From Lachnospiraceae bacterium (GTDB taxonomy: Bacteria > Bacillota > Clostridia > Lachnospirales > Lachnospiraceae), in assembly GCA_017543445.1 (NCBI GenBank), contig JAFYGB010000035.1, forward strand, positions 1 to 33,645: 33,645 bases of DNA, in the 5' to 3' direction. Shown piece after piece: positions 22,788 to 30,900 of the stretch. Under the pieces are notes generated by a model that saw only the letters and a list, made by a program, of their open reading frames with translations, was not told the DNA's origin and searched no databases. Positions within the stretch are counted from its first letter, which is position 1. Each line of letters starts with the position of its first letter. A program made the position numbers and the translations under genes.

Positions 22788-22820
22788 ATGTGACAAAAAG
22801 AACCGTCCCCATTGTCACAT
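22788..22820 (+). repeat. Simple palindromic element 26
   Basis: 33-bp unit, GTGACA stem version, 12 bases after element 25. Last member of the family in this window. Confidence 0.92.
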
Positions 22821-22823
22821 CTG

Positions 22824-22832
22824 TGGTATAAT
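22824..22832 (+). promoter_or_regulatory. Extended -10 promoter of c-di-GMP cluster
   Basis: TGGTATAAT at 22824-22832, four bases after element 26. The -35 position falls inside element 26 and has no match to TTGACA, so the extended -10 would have to carry recognition. Transcription would start near 22839. Confidence 0.55.
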
Positions 22833-22885
22833 AGGGGTGGGGGTATGGCAATGAACGGCTGGCGGCCGGCTTAGGAGGATTCTAC

Positions 22886-24631
22886 ATGGTCATAGCATAT
22901 TACCAGATCCTGTTTGTTCTTTCAATTCTTCTGACATTGTTGTACATAATGACGTGGCATAAGCATTTTGATGTGCATGTTACGCTGATCTTTACGATGG
23001 TCCCGATCGCGATCCTGGGTAACCTGATGACGGCGAATGCTTCGAACCTGTCGGAGGCGATCCTCGCGAATAAGATCACGTATTTCGGTGGCACGTTTTT
23101 GATGCTTATGATCACGCTGGCCATTTTGCAGCTTTGCGATTTCCGTGTGCCGCGGTGGCTGCGGTTTGCGATGTTTGCGGCCAGTACGTTGACTTTCTTT
23201 GGTGCATTGACGGTGGGACGCAACCAGTGGTTCTATAAGTCCGTAGATTTTGCGAAGAAGAATGGAGCCGCCTGGCTGACGGATAAGAAGTACGGTCCGT
23301 TCCACACGGTTTTCGTGGCACTCGTTCTGGCGTATTTCGCCATCAGTTTCGCTGCCATGCTTTACAGTGCGGTACGGAAGAAGAACGTGCCGAATAAGAT
23401 CATCCTGTTGATGTATATTCCGGAGATGGTTGCGGTGATCACCTTCTACGGTGTGCGCACCATCATTACCCCGCAGGTGGAACTGCTGCCGGTCGCGTAT
23501 GTGTTCGCGCAGATCATGTACCTGATCATCATTCACCAGGTCTGCCTCTACGATATCACGGACTCCGGCATCGACACGATGGTCCAGTCCGGCGACAAGG
23601 GCTTTGTTTCCTTCGACTTTAAGCGACGCTACCTCGGATGTAACGAGACTGCGCTCGGGATCTTCCCCGAACTTGCAGAGGCGAAGGTCGATAAGATCCT
23701 TCCTGAAAAAACATCGGTGTCGGAGCAGGTGAACCGCTGGCTCGACACCTTTGAAAACGATAATACACAGAATTCATTTCGCTATCACTATGGCGATAAC
23801 AGCTATCTGGTCACATTGACCCATCTGTACGACGGAAAACGTAAGGGAGGCTACCAGTTCTTCCTGGCGGACGACACGAAACGGCAGAAATATATCGAAC
23901 TGATCAATAACTTCAATATGCGCCTGAAAGAACAGGTCGCTGAGAAGACACAGCACATCGAGGAGATGCACGAGAAACTGGTCCTCGGTATGGCGACCAT
24001 GGTTGAAAGTCGTGATAATTCGACCGGTGGTCATATTCGTCGTACGAGCGAGGGCGTCCGCATGCTTACGGATGAGATCCGCAAGGACGATTCCCTGAAT
24101 CTTACGGACGATTTCATCAAAAATGTCATCAAGGCAGCGCCCATGCACGATCTCGGTAAGATCGCGGTCGATGACGTGATCCTGCGTAAGCCGGGGCGTT
24201 TCGAACCTTGGGAGTTTGAGAAGATGAAGGCGCACGCAAAGGAAGGCGCGCGTATCGTCCATGCGATCCTGGAAGGAACGGACGATGTGGAATTCCACGA
24301 GATCGCGGAAAATGTTGCACATTACCATCACGAACGCTGGGACGGTTCGGGTTATCCCGAAGGCCTGAAGGGGGAGGAGATCCCGCTGGAGGCACGCATC
24401 ATGGCGATCGCCGATGTGTACGATGCGCTTGTAAGCAAGCGAGTATATAAAGACAGCATGCCGTTTGATAAGGCAAATGCCATCATCATGGAGGGCATGG
24501 GAACGCAGTTCGATCCGCAGTTAGAGAAGTACTACGTGGTTGCGCGCCCGCGCCTGGAGGCTTACTATAGCGAGCAGGAAGCCGTCGCGGACGGTTCCGG
24601 ATTGATCGGTGAAGGCATGTGTAAGAAATAA
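22886..24631 (+). CDS. Membrane HD-GYP domain protein
   Basis: A 581-residue protein. About six or seven helices fill residues 1-215 in the pattern of the histidine-kinase 7TM sensor region. A PAS-like stretch (about 225-330) and a coiled region follow, then an HD-GYP domain (about 350-560) with HIRRTSEG, the HD pair APMHDLGKIAVDD, and the GYP segment YHHERWDGSGYPEGLKGEEI. These are the metal and GYP residues of active c-di-GMP phosphodiesterases. Likely role: hydrolysis of c-di-GMP in response to a membrane signal. TTAGGAGG precedes the ATG. A GGDEF gene follows after 35 bases. Confidence 0.9.
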   Translation: MVIAYYQILFVLSILLTLLYIMTWHKHFDVHVTLIFTMVPIAILGNLMTANASNLSEAILANKITYFGGTFLMLMITLAILQLCDFRVPRWLRFAMFAASTLTFFGALTVGRNQWFYKSVDFAKKNGAAWLTDKKYGPFHTVFVALVLAYFAISFAAMLYSAVRKKNVPNKIILLMYIPEMVAVITFYGVRTIITPQVELLPVAYVFAQIMYLIIIHQVCLYDITDSGIDTMVQSGDKGFVSFDFKRRYLGCNETALGIFPELAEAKVDKILPEKTSVSEQVNRWLDTFENDNTQNSFRYHYGDNSYLVTLTHLYDGKRKGGYQFFLADDTKRQKYIELINNFNMRLKEQVAEKTQHIEEMHEKLVLGMATMVESRDNSTGGHIRRTSEGVRMLTDEIRKDDSLNLTDDFIKNVIKAAPMHDLGKIAVDDVILRKPGRFEPWEFEKMKAHAKEGARIVHAILEGTDDVEFHEIAENVAHYHHERWDGSGYPEGLKGEEIPLEARIMAIADVYDALVSKRVYKDSMPFDKANAIIMEGMGTQFDPQLEKYYVVARPRLEAYYSEQEAVADGSGLIGEGMCKK

Positions 24632-24666
24632 AACAGAAACAGGGTATTGGAAGGGAGACGTGATTT

Positions 24667-26073
24667 ATGGATTTCCAAGCATTTGTTGACTGTATTGATG
24701 TTATGACCTGTGTGATCTCCGTTGAGATGAAAGAGGACGGAAAGTACGGAGACATTCGGTTGGTAACGGGTAATAAAGCCTATATTGCATCCATCGAGCA
24801 GGTATGGGACGGACCGGCGCTCATGAGCAACAAGTTCGTTCCGAATAGTCTCTATCAGAACTATTTCCCGCAGGATCTGAATTTTGAAACGGTGTGTTAT
24901 CGGGCAGCGGTCGAAAAGGTGCCCGTGCATACCTATGTCCATCCGGAGCGGTATGACTTCTGGTTCGACCTGTTTCTGCTGCCTTTGATACATGAGGGCA
25001 ATATGTACTACTGCACCTATACGCAGCAAGTCACGCAGAAGGGTGACACGCGTAAGATGGCCCAACTGTCGGAAAGTACGGCAGCGGAGGTCTTAAACAT
25101 TTGCTTGAAGCTTCACGGGACATCCGATTTTAAGATGGCTATGGGAGAAGTATTGCACGAGATCCGCAACTTGTGTAAGGCCAGAGCCTGTACGATCCTG
25201 CTGGTCGATACGAAGGAGAAGTCCTGTAGAGTGCTTGCGGAAGACCGTGAAGATAAGCGGGAAGAGGCAACCATGCGTTCCGTTGTTCGTCGGGAACCGG
25301 ATTTCTACGACATCGTTGAAACCTGGGAAGGTACGATCGCAGGAAGCAATTGTCTGATCGTAAAAAATGAAAACGACATGGAATACGTGAAGAAGATGAA
25401 TCCGCGTTGGTATGAATCACTGAAAAAAGCCGGTGTTTGGAGTATCGTTTTGTTCCCGTTGAAGACCGGTGGCGAACTGCTCGGGTATATCTGGGCCACG
25501 AACTTCCAGGCACAGAATACCGAGGATATCAAGGAAACCTTGGAGCTGGCTACGTATTTCGTTACTTCGGAGCTGGCTAATGATCTGCTCGTGAAGCAGT
25601 TGAAGATCTTAAGCTCCATCGATATGCTGACGGGCGTTATGAACCGTAATGAAATGAACAACCGCATCGACCGTATCGTTGTAGGAGAGGATCAACTGAA
25701 TAACCTGGGCGTTGTTTTTGCCGATCTGAATGGTCTGAAGCGGGTCAATGATGACCGGGGCCATATCTCCGGTGACCAGCTTCTGAAGCAGGCTGCCGGT
25801 GTCCTTCAGGAAGTCTTCCCGGAGGGAAGCATTTTCCGCGCAGGCGGCGACGAGTTTATGGTCATCGTTCCAGACACGACCGAAGCGATCCTGCAGGAAA
25901 AAGCCGCGATCATACGTAAGAGTGACCTCGGTTTCGGAAGCGCATGCTTCGCTGTGGGAATATGTTTTATAGAGAACTCCAAGGATATCCTGAAGGCATT
26001 GCACATCTCGGATGAGCAGATGTACGCGGATAAGGAGCGTTTCTACGCAGAGCATCCGGAGTTGAAACGATAA
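24667..26073 (+). CDS. GAF-like/GGDEF diguanylate cyclase
   Basis: A 468-residue soluble protein. Residues 1-120 are not recognised (PAS-like position). Residues about 150-300 look like a GAF domain (CKARACTILLVDTKEKSC, SIVLFPLKTGGELLGYIW). The GGDEF domain (about 315-465) starts SSIDMLTGVMNRNEM and has the active-site loop FRAGGDEFMVI with the full GGDEF sequence. It should make c-di-GMP. No RxxD inhibitory site is obvious just upstream of the loop. GGAAGGGAG before the ATG. It is probably co-transcribed with the HD-GYP genes on either side. Confidence 0.9.
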   Translation: MDFQAFVDCIDVMTCVISVEMKEDGKYGDIRLVTGNKAYIASIEQVWDGPALMSNKFVPNSLYQNYFPQDLNFETVCYRAAVEKVPVHTYVHPERYDFWFDLFLLPLIHEGNMYYCTYTQQVTQKGDTRKMAQLSESTAAEVLNICLKLHGTSDFKMAMGEVLHEIRNLCKARACTILLVDTKEKSCRVLAEDREDKREEATMRSVVRREPDFYDIVETWEGTIAGSNCLIVKNENDMEYVKKMNPRWYESLKKAGVWSIVLFPLKTGGELLGYIWATNFQAQNTEDIKETLELATYFVTSELANDLLVKQLKILSSIDMLTGVMNRNEMNNRIDRIVVGEDQLNNLGVVFADLNGLKRVNDDRGHISGDQLLKQAAGVLQEVFPEGSIFRAGGDEFMVIVPDTTEAILQEKAAIIRKSDLGFGSACFAVGICFIENSKDILKALHISDEQMYADKERFYAEHPELKR

Positions 26074-26094
26074 AGCAGAAAGCCGGGTGGCATT

Positions 26095-28059
26095 ATGGAT
26101 ATGCTTAGGGAGATACAATTAGACCTGATGCTGGCTTTGATCGGCGTCGGTCTGGCGTTTGCGATCCTGATCCTTCTCTCCAAAGGGGTATCCAAAAGGA
26201 GGAGGGTGGCGATCGCAGCGATCGAAATGATCGCGGCACTTCTGTTGTGCTGTGATCGAATCGCATATATTTACGATGGAAATGCAAGTGACATCGGATT
26301 CGCCATGACGAAGATCAGTAATTATCTGTTGTTTTTACTGAGTCCGCTTTGTGCGTTTGCATTTTGTCACTATATCATGTCTCTGATCCACGAGGATCTG
26401 GGCTTGAATCAGCCAGATCATCTTCATTTCTCTGTTGCTGTTTTTGATCGGACCGGTGGTCGGTTCCGTTATCCAGGCTTTTGTTTATGGTTTTTCGTTC
26501 GGAAACCTGAGCATCATGGTGGCGTCGATCCTGATCTACATCTTCGCTTATCTGGACATGAACGAGAAGGCCAGCAACGCAAACCGCATCAAGATCGAGC
26601 ATCTGGAAGAGAAGCAGCGCCTGTCGGAGAGTCTATTCGAACAGACCGCAACGGCATTGGCCAATGCAATCGATGCAAAGGACGAGTATACACGAGGCCA
26701 TTCCGTGCGCGTAGCCGAGTATTCCAAGAAGATCGCCGAACGCATGGGTAAGAGCGAAGAAGAGTGCCGGAAGATCTACTATACGGCGCTGCTGCACGAC
26801 GTGGGTAAGATCGGCGTGGCCGACAGCATCATCACGAAAAACGGAAGATTGACCGACGAAGAGTATGAGGCGATCAAGCAGCATCCCGTGATCGGAAACC
26901 AGATCCTGTCCAGTATTCGCGACTATCCGTACTTAAGCATTGGCGCGCATTATCATCATGAGCGTTACGATGGCAAGGGATACCCGGACCACCTGAAGGG
27001 TGAGGAGATTCCGGAAGTCGCACGGATCATATCCGTTGCGGATGCTTACGATGCCATGACTTCGCACCGTAGCTATCGTGCTGCGATCCCGCAGCAGATC
27101 GTGCGGGAGGAGATCTTAAAGAATTCCGGAACACAGTTCGATCCGGAGATCGCAAAGATCATGCAGCATCTGATCGATATCGACGATGAATACAAGATGA
27201 AAGAGCTGACCGAGGCGACGCAGCTGCATGGCGATGATGCTATGGTCTGCAAGGAATTCGGCCAGTCGGTTTCCGAAGGTATCCTGCTTTCGACGCAGGA
27301 GGTCCTGATCCGGTTTAAGCATGAAGGCGCAGGCGAGCCTTCCCTCGTCCTGTTTGACGCACTGGATGCGAATTATCATACCGACGAGCGGGAAATGCGA
27401 GACTTATCCTTCCTGGAATACGGGATCATCGGTTTTGACGGCAATGTGACTTGTGCGGCTGCCCGCAAGATGGAAGTTTGTAAGAGCCACGATGAGCCCA
27501 GTAGCGATAACAAGGCCGGTTCGGCGAAAGAGTACCGTATCCTCGCTGCCCGTGTGCGCGACCATGCGCGGATCACGCTGGATAACGGACGGGAAGTCAA
27601 AGACGTGATCGTAGCATTTCCCGACAGCGCACGGTTTGCCTATATCGGTCTGACCGGTGAGAATTGCAAGATCTCGGATGTGAAGATGGACCGTGAGGAG
27701 CAGGAAACGACCGCGGCCCAGATCCCGCGGATCGCCGAGGAGATCCTCTATACGAACGGACCCGAGGGCGATGTGCCGAATGTGCAGGTGGATGGTTTCC
27801 GTTCTGCGTCTTCGAAGGGTATCGAGATCACGGACGGCATGAAGCTCAAAGTTGGGAAGTCTGGAAGCAGGGGAATAAAGACGGCATTGACGTTTCCGTC
27901 GAGTTTTTCTGTCGACCGGATCAGGTTACGGTGAAGACGTCGAATTTGGGTATCTCGCTCGAGAATACGACGCGGATCAACAACGGCAAGGACATCGTTT
28001 ATGTAGCACTGTCCGGCGACCAATGTGCGCTGACCAACATACGCGTTCAGAGAAAATAA
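26095..28059 (+). pseudogene. HD-GYP protein gene with two frameshifts
   Basis: Reading the three frames together gives a protein of about 654 residues: an N-terminal membrane region (MDMLREIQLDLMLALIGVG onward), a coiled region, an HD-GYP domain (LLHDVGKIGVADS, HYHHERYDGKGYPDHLKGEE) and a C-terminal carbohydrate-binding-like region ending ALSGDQCALTNIRV. The frame changes near 26405-26420, after FCHYIMSLIHEDLGLN, where the membrane helix IIFISLLLFLIGPVVG continues in the next frame. It returns to the first frame near 27845, where QSWEVWKQGNKDGIDVSVEF continues. One insertion and one deletion, or sequencing errors, would explain this. The HD-GYP core is intact and could be made from an internal start at 26435. 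Confidence 0.75.
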
Positions 28060-28062
28060 AAG

Positions 28063-28097
28063 AACCGTGGGTGATCGGAATGTCACCCACGGTTTTT
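28063..28097. terminator. Two-way intrinsic terminator
   Basis: AACCGTGGGTGA (28063-28074) pairs with TCACCCACGGTT (28083-28094), a perfect 12-bp stem, followed by TTTTT on the + strand and by an A-rich stretch on the other side. It ends the HD-GYP unit and upp, which converge here. Confidence 0.9.
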
Positions 28098-28102
28098 CGT
28101 TT

Positions 28103-28732
28103 TTATTTGGTTCCGAAGATACGGTCGCCGGCATCGCCGAGGCCGGGAACGATATATCCGTTTTCGTTGAGATGTTCGTCCATGGCGCCGATGTAGATGT
28201 CTACATCCGGGTGCGCTTTACGAAGAGCTTCCAGTCCTTCCGGCGCTGCGATGAGGCACAGGAAGCGGTTGCGGTAAATGCCACGCTTCTTCAGCATGTC
28301 GATGGCTGCGATCGCGGAGCCGCCCGTCGCAAGCATGGGATCCACGACGAAGATGTCACGCTCGGCAGCGTCGTGGGGCAGTTTGCAGAAATACTCGTGG
28401 GGCTCTAAGGTCTTCTCATCACGGAAGAGGCCGATGTGGCCGACCTTCGCGTTCGGGTTCATCCGAAGGATGCCGTCGCAAAGACCGATGCCTGCGCGCA
28501 GAATCGGTACGACGCAGAGCTTTTTGCCGGCGATCTCTTTTACCGTGGTCTTGCAGATCGGGGTCTCGATCTCCTTATCTGCCAGAGGCAGGTCGCGGCT
28601 CGCCTCGTAATAGATCAGCATCGCGACTTCATTTACCAGGTCGCGGAAATCTTTTGTCGTTGTTTCTTTCATCCGCATGATGCCGATCTTATGCTGCAAA
28701 AGCGGATGGTCCATGATTACTACTTTTCCCAT
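28103..28732 (-). CDS. upp: Uracil phosphoribosyltransferase
   Basis: A 209-residue enzyme of full family length that makes UMP from uracil and PRPP in pyrimidine salvage. It starts [20 protein letters not shown]. It has the uracil-side region [18 protein letters not shown], the PRPP-binding loop [16 protein letters not shown] and the C-terminal [18 protein letters not shown] that closes on uracil. AGGAGG lies about 8 bases before the ATG. It is the only minus-strand gene here and has its own promoter. Confidence 0.97.
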   Translation of the reverse strand: MGKVVIMDHPLLQHKIGIMRMKETTTKDFRDLVNEVAMLIYYEASRDLPLADKEIETPICKTTVKEIAGKKLCVVPILRAGIGLCDGILRMNPNAKVGHIGLFRDEKTLEPHEYFCKLPHDAAERDIFVVDPMLATGGSAIAAIDMLKKRGIYRNRFLCLIAAPEGLEALRKAHPDVDIYIGAMDEHLNENGYIVPGLGDAGDRIFGTK

Positions 28733-28760
28733 CGTAACGTCCTCCTGAAAATGCTGTTTT

Positions 28761-28771
28761 CGTACGGAAAA
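28761..28771 (-). promoter_or_regulatory. Operator-like direct repeat, copy proximal to upp
   Basis: CGTACGGAAAA on the + strand (TTTTCCGTACG as read by upp). Located just downstream of the upp -10 box, near the transcription start. A second exact copy covers the -35 side. Confidence 0.45.
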
Positions 28772-28783
28772 ATACCTGCGTTT

Positions 28784-28812
28784 ATTATACTACCGTCGTA
28801 CGGAAAAGTCAA
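28784..28812 (-). promoter_or_regulatory. upp promoter
   Basis: On the minus strand TTGACT (28812-28807) and TATAAT (28789-28784) are 17 bases apart, a near-consensus housekeeping promoter. Confidence 0.85.
28797..28807 (-). promoter_or_regulatory. Operator-like direct repeat, copy at upp -35
   Basis: Second exact CGTACGGAAAA, 36 bases from the first, lying in the spacer and touching the -35 box. Each copy contains the palindrome CGTACG. Confidence 0.45.
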
Positions 28813-28858
28813 AACGTAATCGTGGAAAAAATACGGTCCGCATCCTCGGTTTGCAACC

Positions 28859-28887
28859 TTGTATGCCGACCATATCTATGGTAAAAT
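28859..28887 (+). promoter_or_regulatory. Promoter of the YfcC-like gene
   Basis: TTGTAT at 28859-28864 and TAAAAT at 28882-28887 are 17 bases apart, with TGG before the -10 box. Confidence 0.55.
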
Positions 28888-28928
28888 GATAGAGTGTTTT
28901 TCAGACAGTTTGGGGGATGTTACGACGT

Positions 28929-30191
28929 ATGCCGCAGGAAGGGGTAGAAACATTGGACGAGATACAGCAAAAGTCGATCCTGGCGCCGATGTTGGTTTTC
29001 GCTTCGGGAGACGGCTGTCGCTCATCTTCCTGACGCTGTTCATTCTTTCGATCTCGGCGTCGTTCAACGTGATGGGAGAGCTCGGCGGAGTACGGGCCAT
29101 CGTGAGCGTCGTAGTGCGGCGCTTCGAAAGCCGCCGCATGTGGTTGGTCGTTGTTTTGTCGTTCGTGTTTTACAGTTTCGGCGCGTTCCTGGGACTCTTC
29201 GAGGAAATGATCCCGTTGCTGCCCATCGTATGCGCTATCTGCCTCTCCATCGGTTTTGACTCCTTTACGGGATTCTTATGCTGCATAGTATCCTGCGGCT
29301 TTGGTTTCGCCAGCGCCATCACGAACCCTTTTACCGTGATCCTGGCGTCGGATATCATTGGCGTGAGCCCGATGGAGCACATCTGGTTCCGCCTGCTGAT
29401 CTTCGTGGTCATGTTTGCGTTGCTGCAGGGCTTCATCCTGCTGTATATCCGAAAGATCGCGAAGAAACCCGAGACCAGCCTGACCTACGCCCGGGATACA
29501 AGGCTTAAGAAAGCGGAGCAGGTCGCGCTGGAGGAAAAGGTAAAAGACGAGAAAAAACTCGTTCGCTCGTACGCGGCATTCTTACTCGGTTCCCTCGTTT
29601 TGATCATCGTTTCTTCTTTGATCCCTGCGACGCGTGACATCACGGTCGTTTTGCTCACGGCCTATACACTGGCGTTTGGGACATGGACCGCTATATGTCA
29701 GCAAGGACATTAAAACCGTCGCTACGGCCTTTCTACGCGGCCTGGCGGGGGCTTTGCCCGCCGTGCTGTGCATCGCATTGGCCGCATCCATTAAATATGT
29801 GTTCGAAGAGGGGCGGGTATTGCCGATCATCGTGGACAATATCAATCGTTTCACGAACGGTCAGGAGCCGTTGCTGAACGCGTTGTGTATTTTCCTGATC
29901 GTGCTGGTGCTGGAGTTTTTCATTTCGTCGTCGACGGCGAAGGCGCTACTGGTCATGGGCATCCTCGGGATGGTGGACACAGGTTTTAGCAAACCCATGT
30001 CGGTGTTGCTGTATACGTTTGGCGATGGTTACACGAACGTGCTGTTCCCGACCTCGCCGGTCCTGCTGATCTCGCTAGCCATGCTGGATGTCGAATACTT
30101 CCGCTGGGTGAAGAAAAGCAGCCTGTTTTTCCTGCTTACCTTCCTGGTGGTGGTTGGATTCATCTGCCTCGGCATCGCCGTCGGGTATTGA
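28929..30191 (+). pseudogene. Broken YfcC/DcuC-type membrane transporter
   Basis: Three frames together resemble a YfcC-family carrier, normally about 470-510 residues. The first piece starts MPQEGVETLDEIQQKSI at 28929 after GGGGGA. Near 29005-29015 the frame changes and SLIFLTLFILSISASFNVMG continues; the first transmembrane helix and external loop of the family are missing, so a deletion is likely. FYSFGAFLGLFEEMIPLLPI and SAITNPFTVILASDIIG are the conserved middle. Near 29690 the frame changes again, after LLTAYTLAFGTW, and SKDIKTVATAFLRGLAG runs to the end at 30191 with SSTAKALLVMGILGM and LFPTSPVLLISLAML. The substrate class in the family is carboxylates or amino acids; it is not predicted here. 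Confidence 0.75.
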
Positions 30192-30215
30192 CCGCGCGAC
30201 TCTACGAAGCGTAGG

Positions 30216-30244
30216 TTGTAAGCGCCGAACGGCCGAATTATAAT
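30216..30244 (+). promoter_or_regulatory. Promoter of the XRE-regulator gene
   Basis: TTGTAA at 30216-30221 and TATAAT at 30239-30244, 17 bases apart. Confidence 0.7.
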
Positions 30245-30274
30245 GCGTACAAAACAAAAGAAAGGTTGGTACGC
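30245..30274. promoter_or_regulatory. Inverted repeat GCGTAC/GTACGC around the ribosome binding site
   Basis: GCGTAC at 30245-30250 directly follows the -10 box and its reverse complement GTACGC lies at 30269-30274, two bases before the start codon. It could be an operator for self-control or an RNA hairpin that hides the ribosome binding site AAAGG. Confidence 0.45.
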
Positions 30275-30276
30275 TT

Positions 30277-30873
30277 ATGAACCAATATGTTACCGGCGCG
30301 GTCATTAAGGACCTGCGCGAAAAGAAAAAGATGACCCAGCGGGAGCTGGCGGAGAGACTCGCGGTGAGCGATAAGACCGTTTCCAAATGGGAGACGGGGA
30401 AGGGGTATCCGGACATCACGCTCCTGGAGCCGATCGCGAAGGCGTTCGGGATCTCAGTCACGGAGCTGATCTCGGGAAACACCGTGTTCAACGCAAATGT
30501 GTCCGCGAATATGCTGCGTTCGAAGTTTTATGTATGCCCGGTCTGCGGGAATGTGATCCACAGCATGGGCGAGGCAGCCGTGACCTGCCACGGCATCCTG
30601 CTGACGCCGCTGGAGGCGGAGCCGGAGGATGCGATGCACACGGCGCACGTGGAGCGGGTGGAAGATGAGTACTATGTGAACATCGACCACTGCATGACGA
30701 AAGAGCATTATATTTCATTTGTTGCGGCGGTATCGTCCGAGGGACTGCAAATGGTGAAACTCTATCCCGAGGCTTCTGCGGAGGCAAGATTTAAGATCCG
30801 CGGCGTGCGGATGATCTATTATTGCTGCAATCGGGACGGGCTGTTTAGAATCGAACCCGTGAAGAAGGGGTAG
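30277..30873 (+). CDS. XRE regulator fused to a superoxide-reductase-like domain
   Basis: A 198-residue protein. Residues 8-65 are an XRE/Cro helix-turn-helix (LREKKKMTQRELAERLAVSD then KTVSKWETGKGYPDITLLEP). Residues about 86-195 look like desulfoferrodoxin/neelaredoxin: a FYVCPVCGNVIHSMG start, HCMTKEHYISFVAAV with the conserved His residues, and a final YYCCNRDGLF. In superoxide reductases that end normally reads CNxHG, giving the Cys and His iron ligands; here the His is Asp. It probably senses redox state or metal rather than catalysing. A chromate transporter pair follows after 27 bases. Confidence 0.8.
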   Translation: MNQYVTGAVIKDLREKKKMTQRELAERLAVSDKTVSKWETGKGYPDITLLEPIAKAFGISVTELISGNTVFNANVSANMLRSKFYVCPVCGNVIHSMGEAAVTCHGILLTPLEAEPEDAMHTAHVERVEDEYYVNIDHCMTKEHYISFVAAVSSEGLQMVKLYPEASAEARFKIRGVRMIYYCCNRDGLFRIEPVKKG

Positions 30874-30900
30874 ATTTTTATTTTTTGGAGGAGGCCGAAC

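Noticed and set aside
3799-22820. Integron cassette array with attC sites
   Set aside because: Palindromic units between single genes look similar, but there is no integrase, the core sites GTTRRRY/RYYYAAC are absent, simple units are only 33 bp, and units occur stacked and inside genes.
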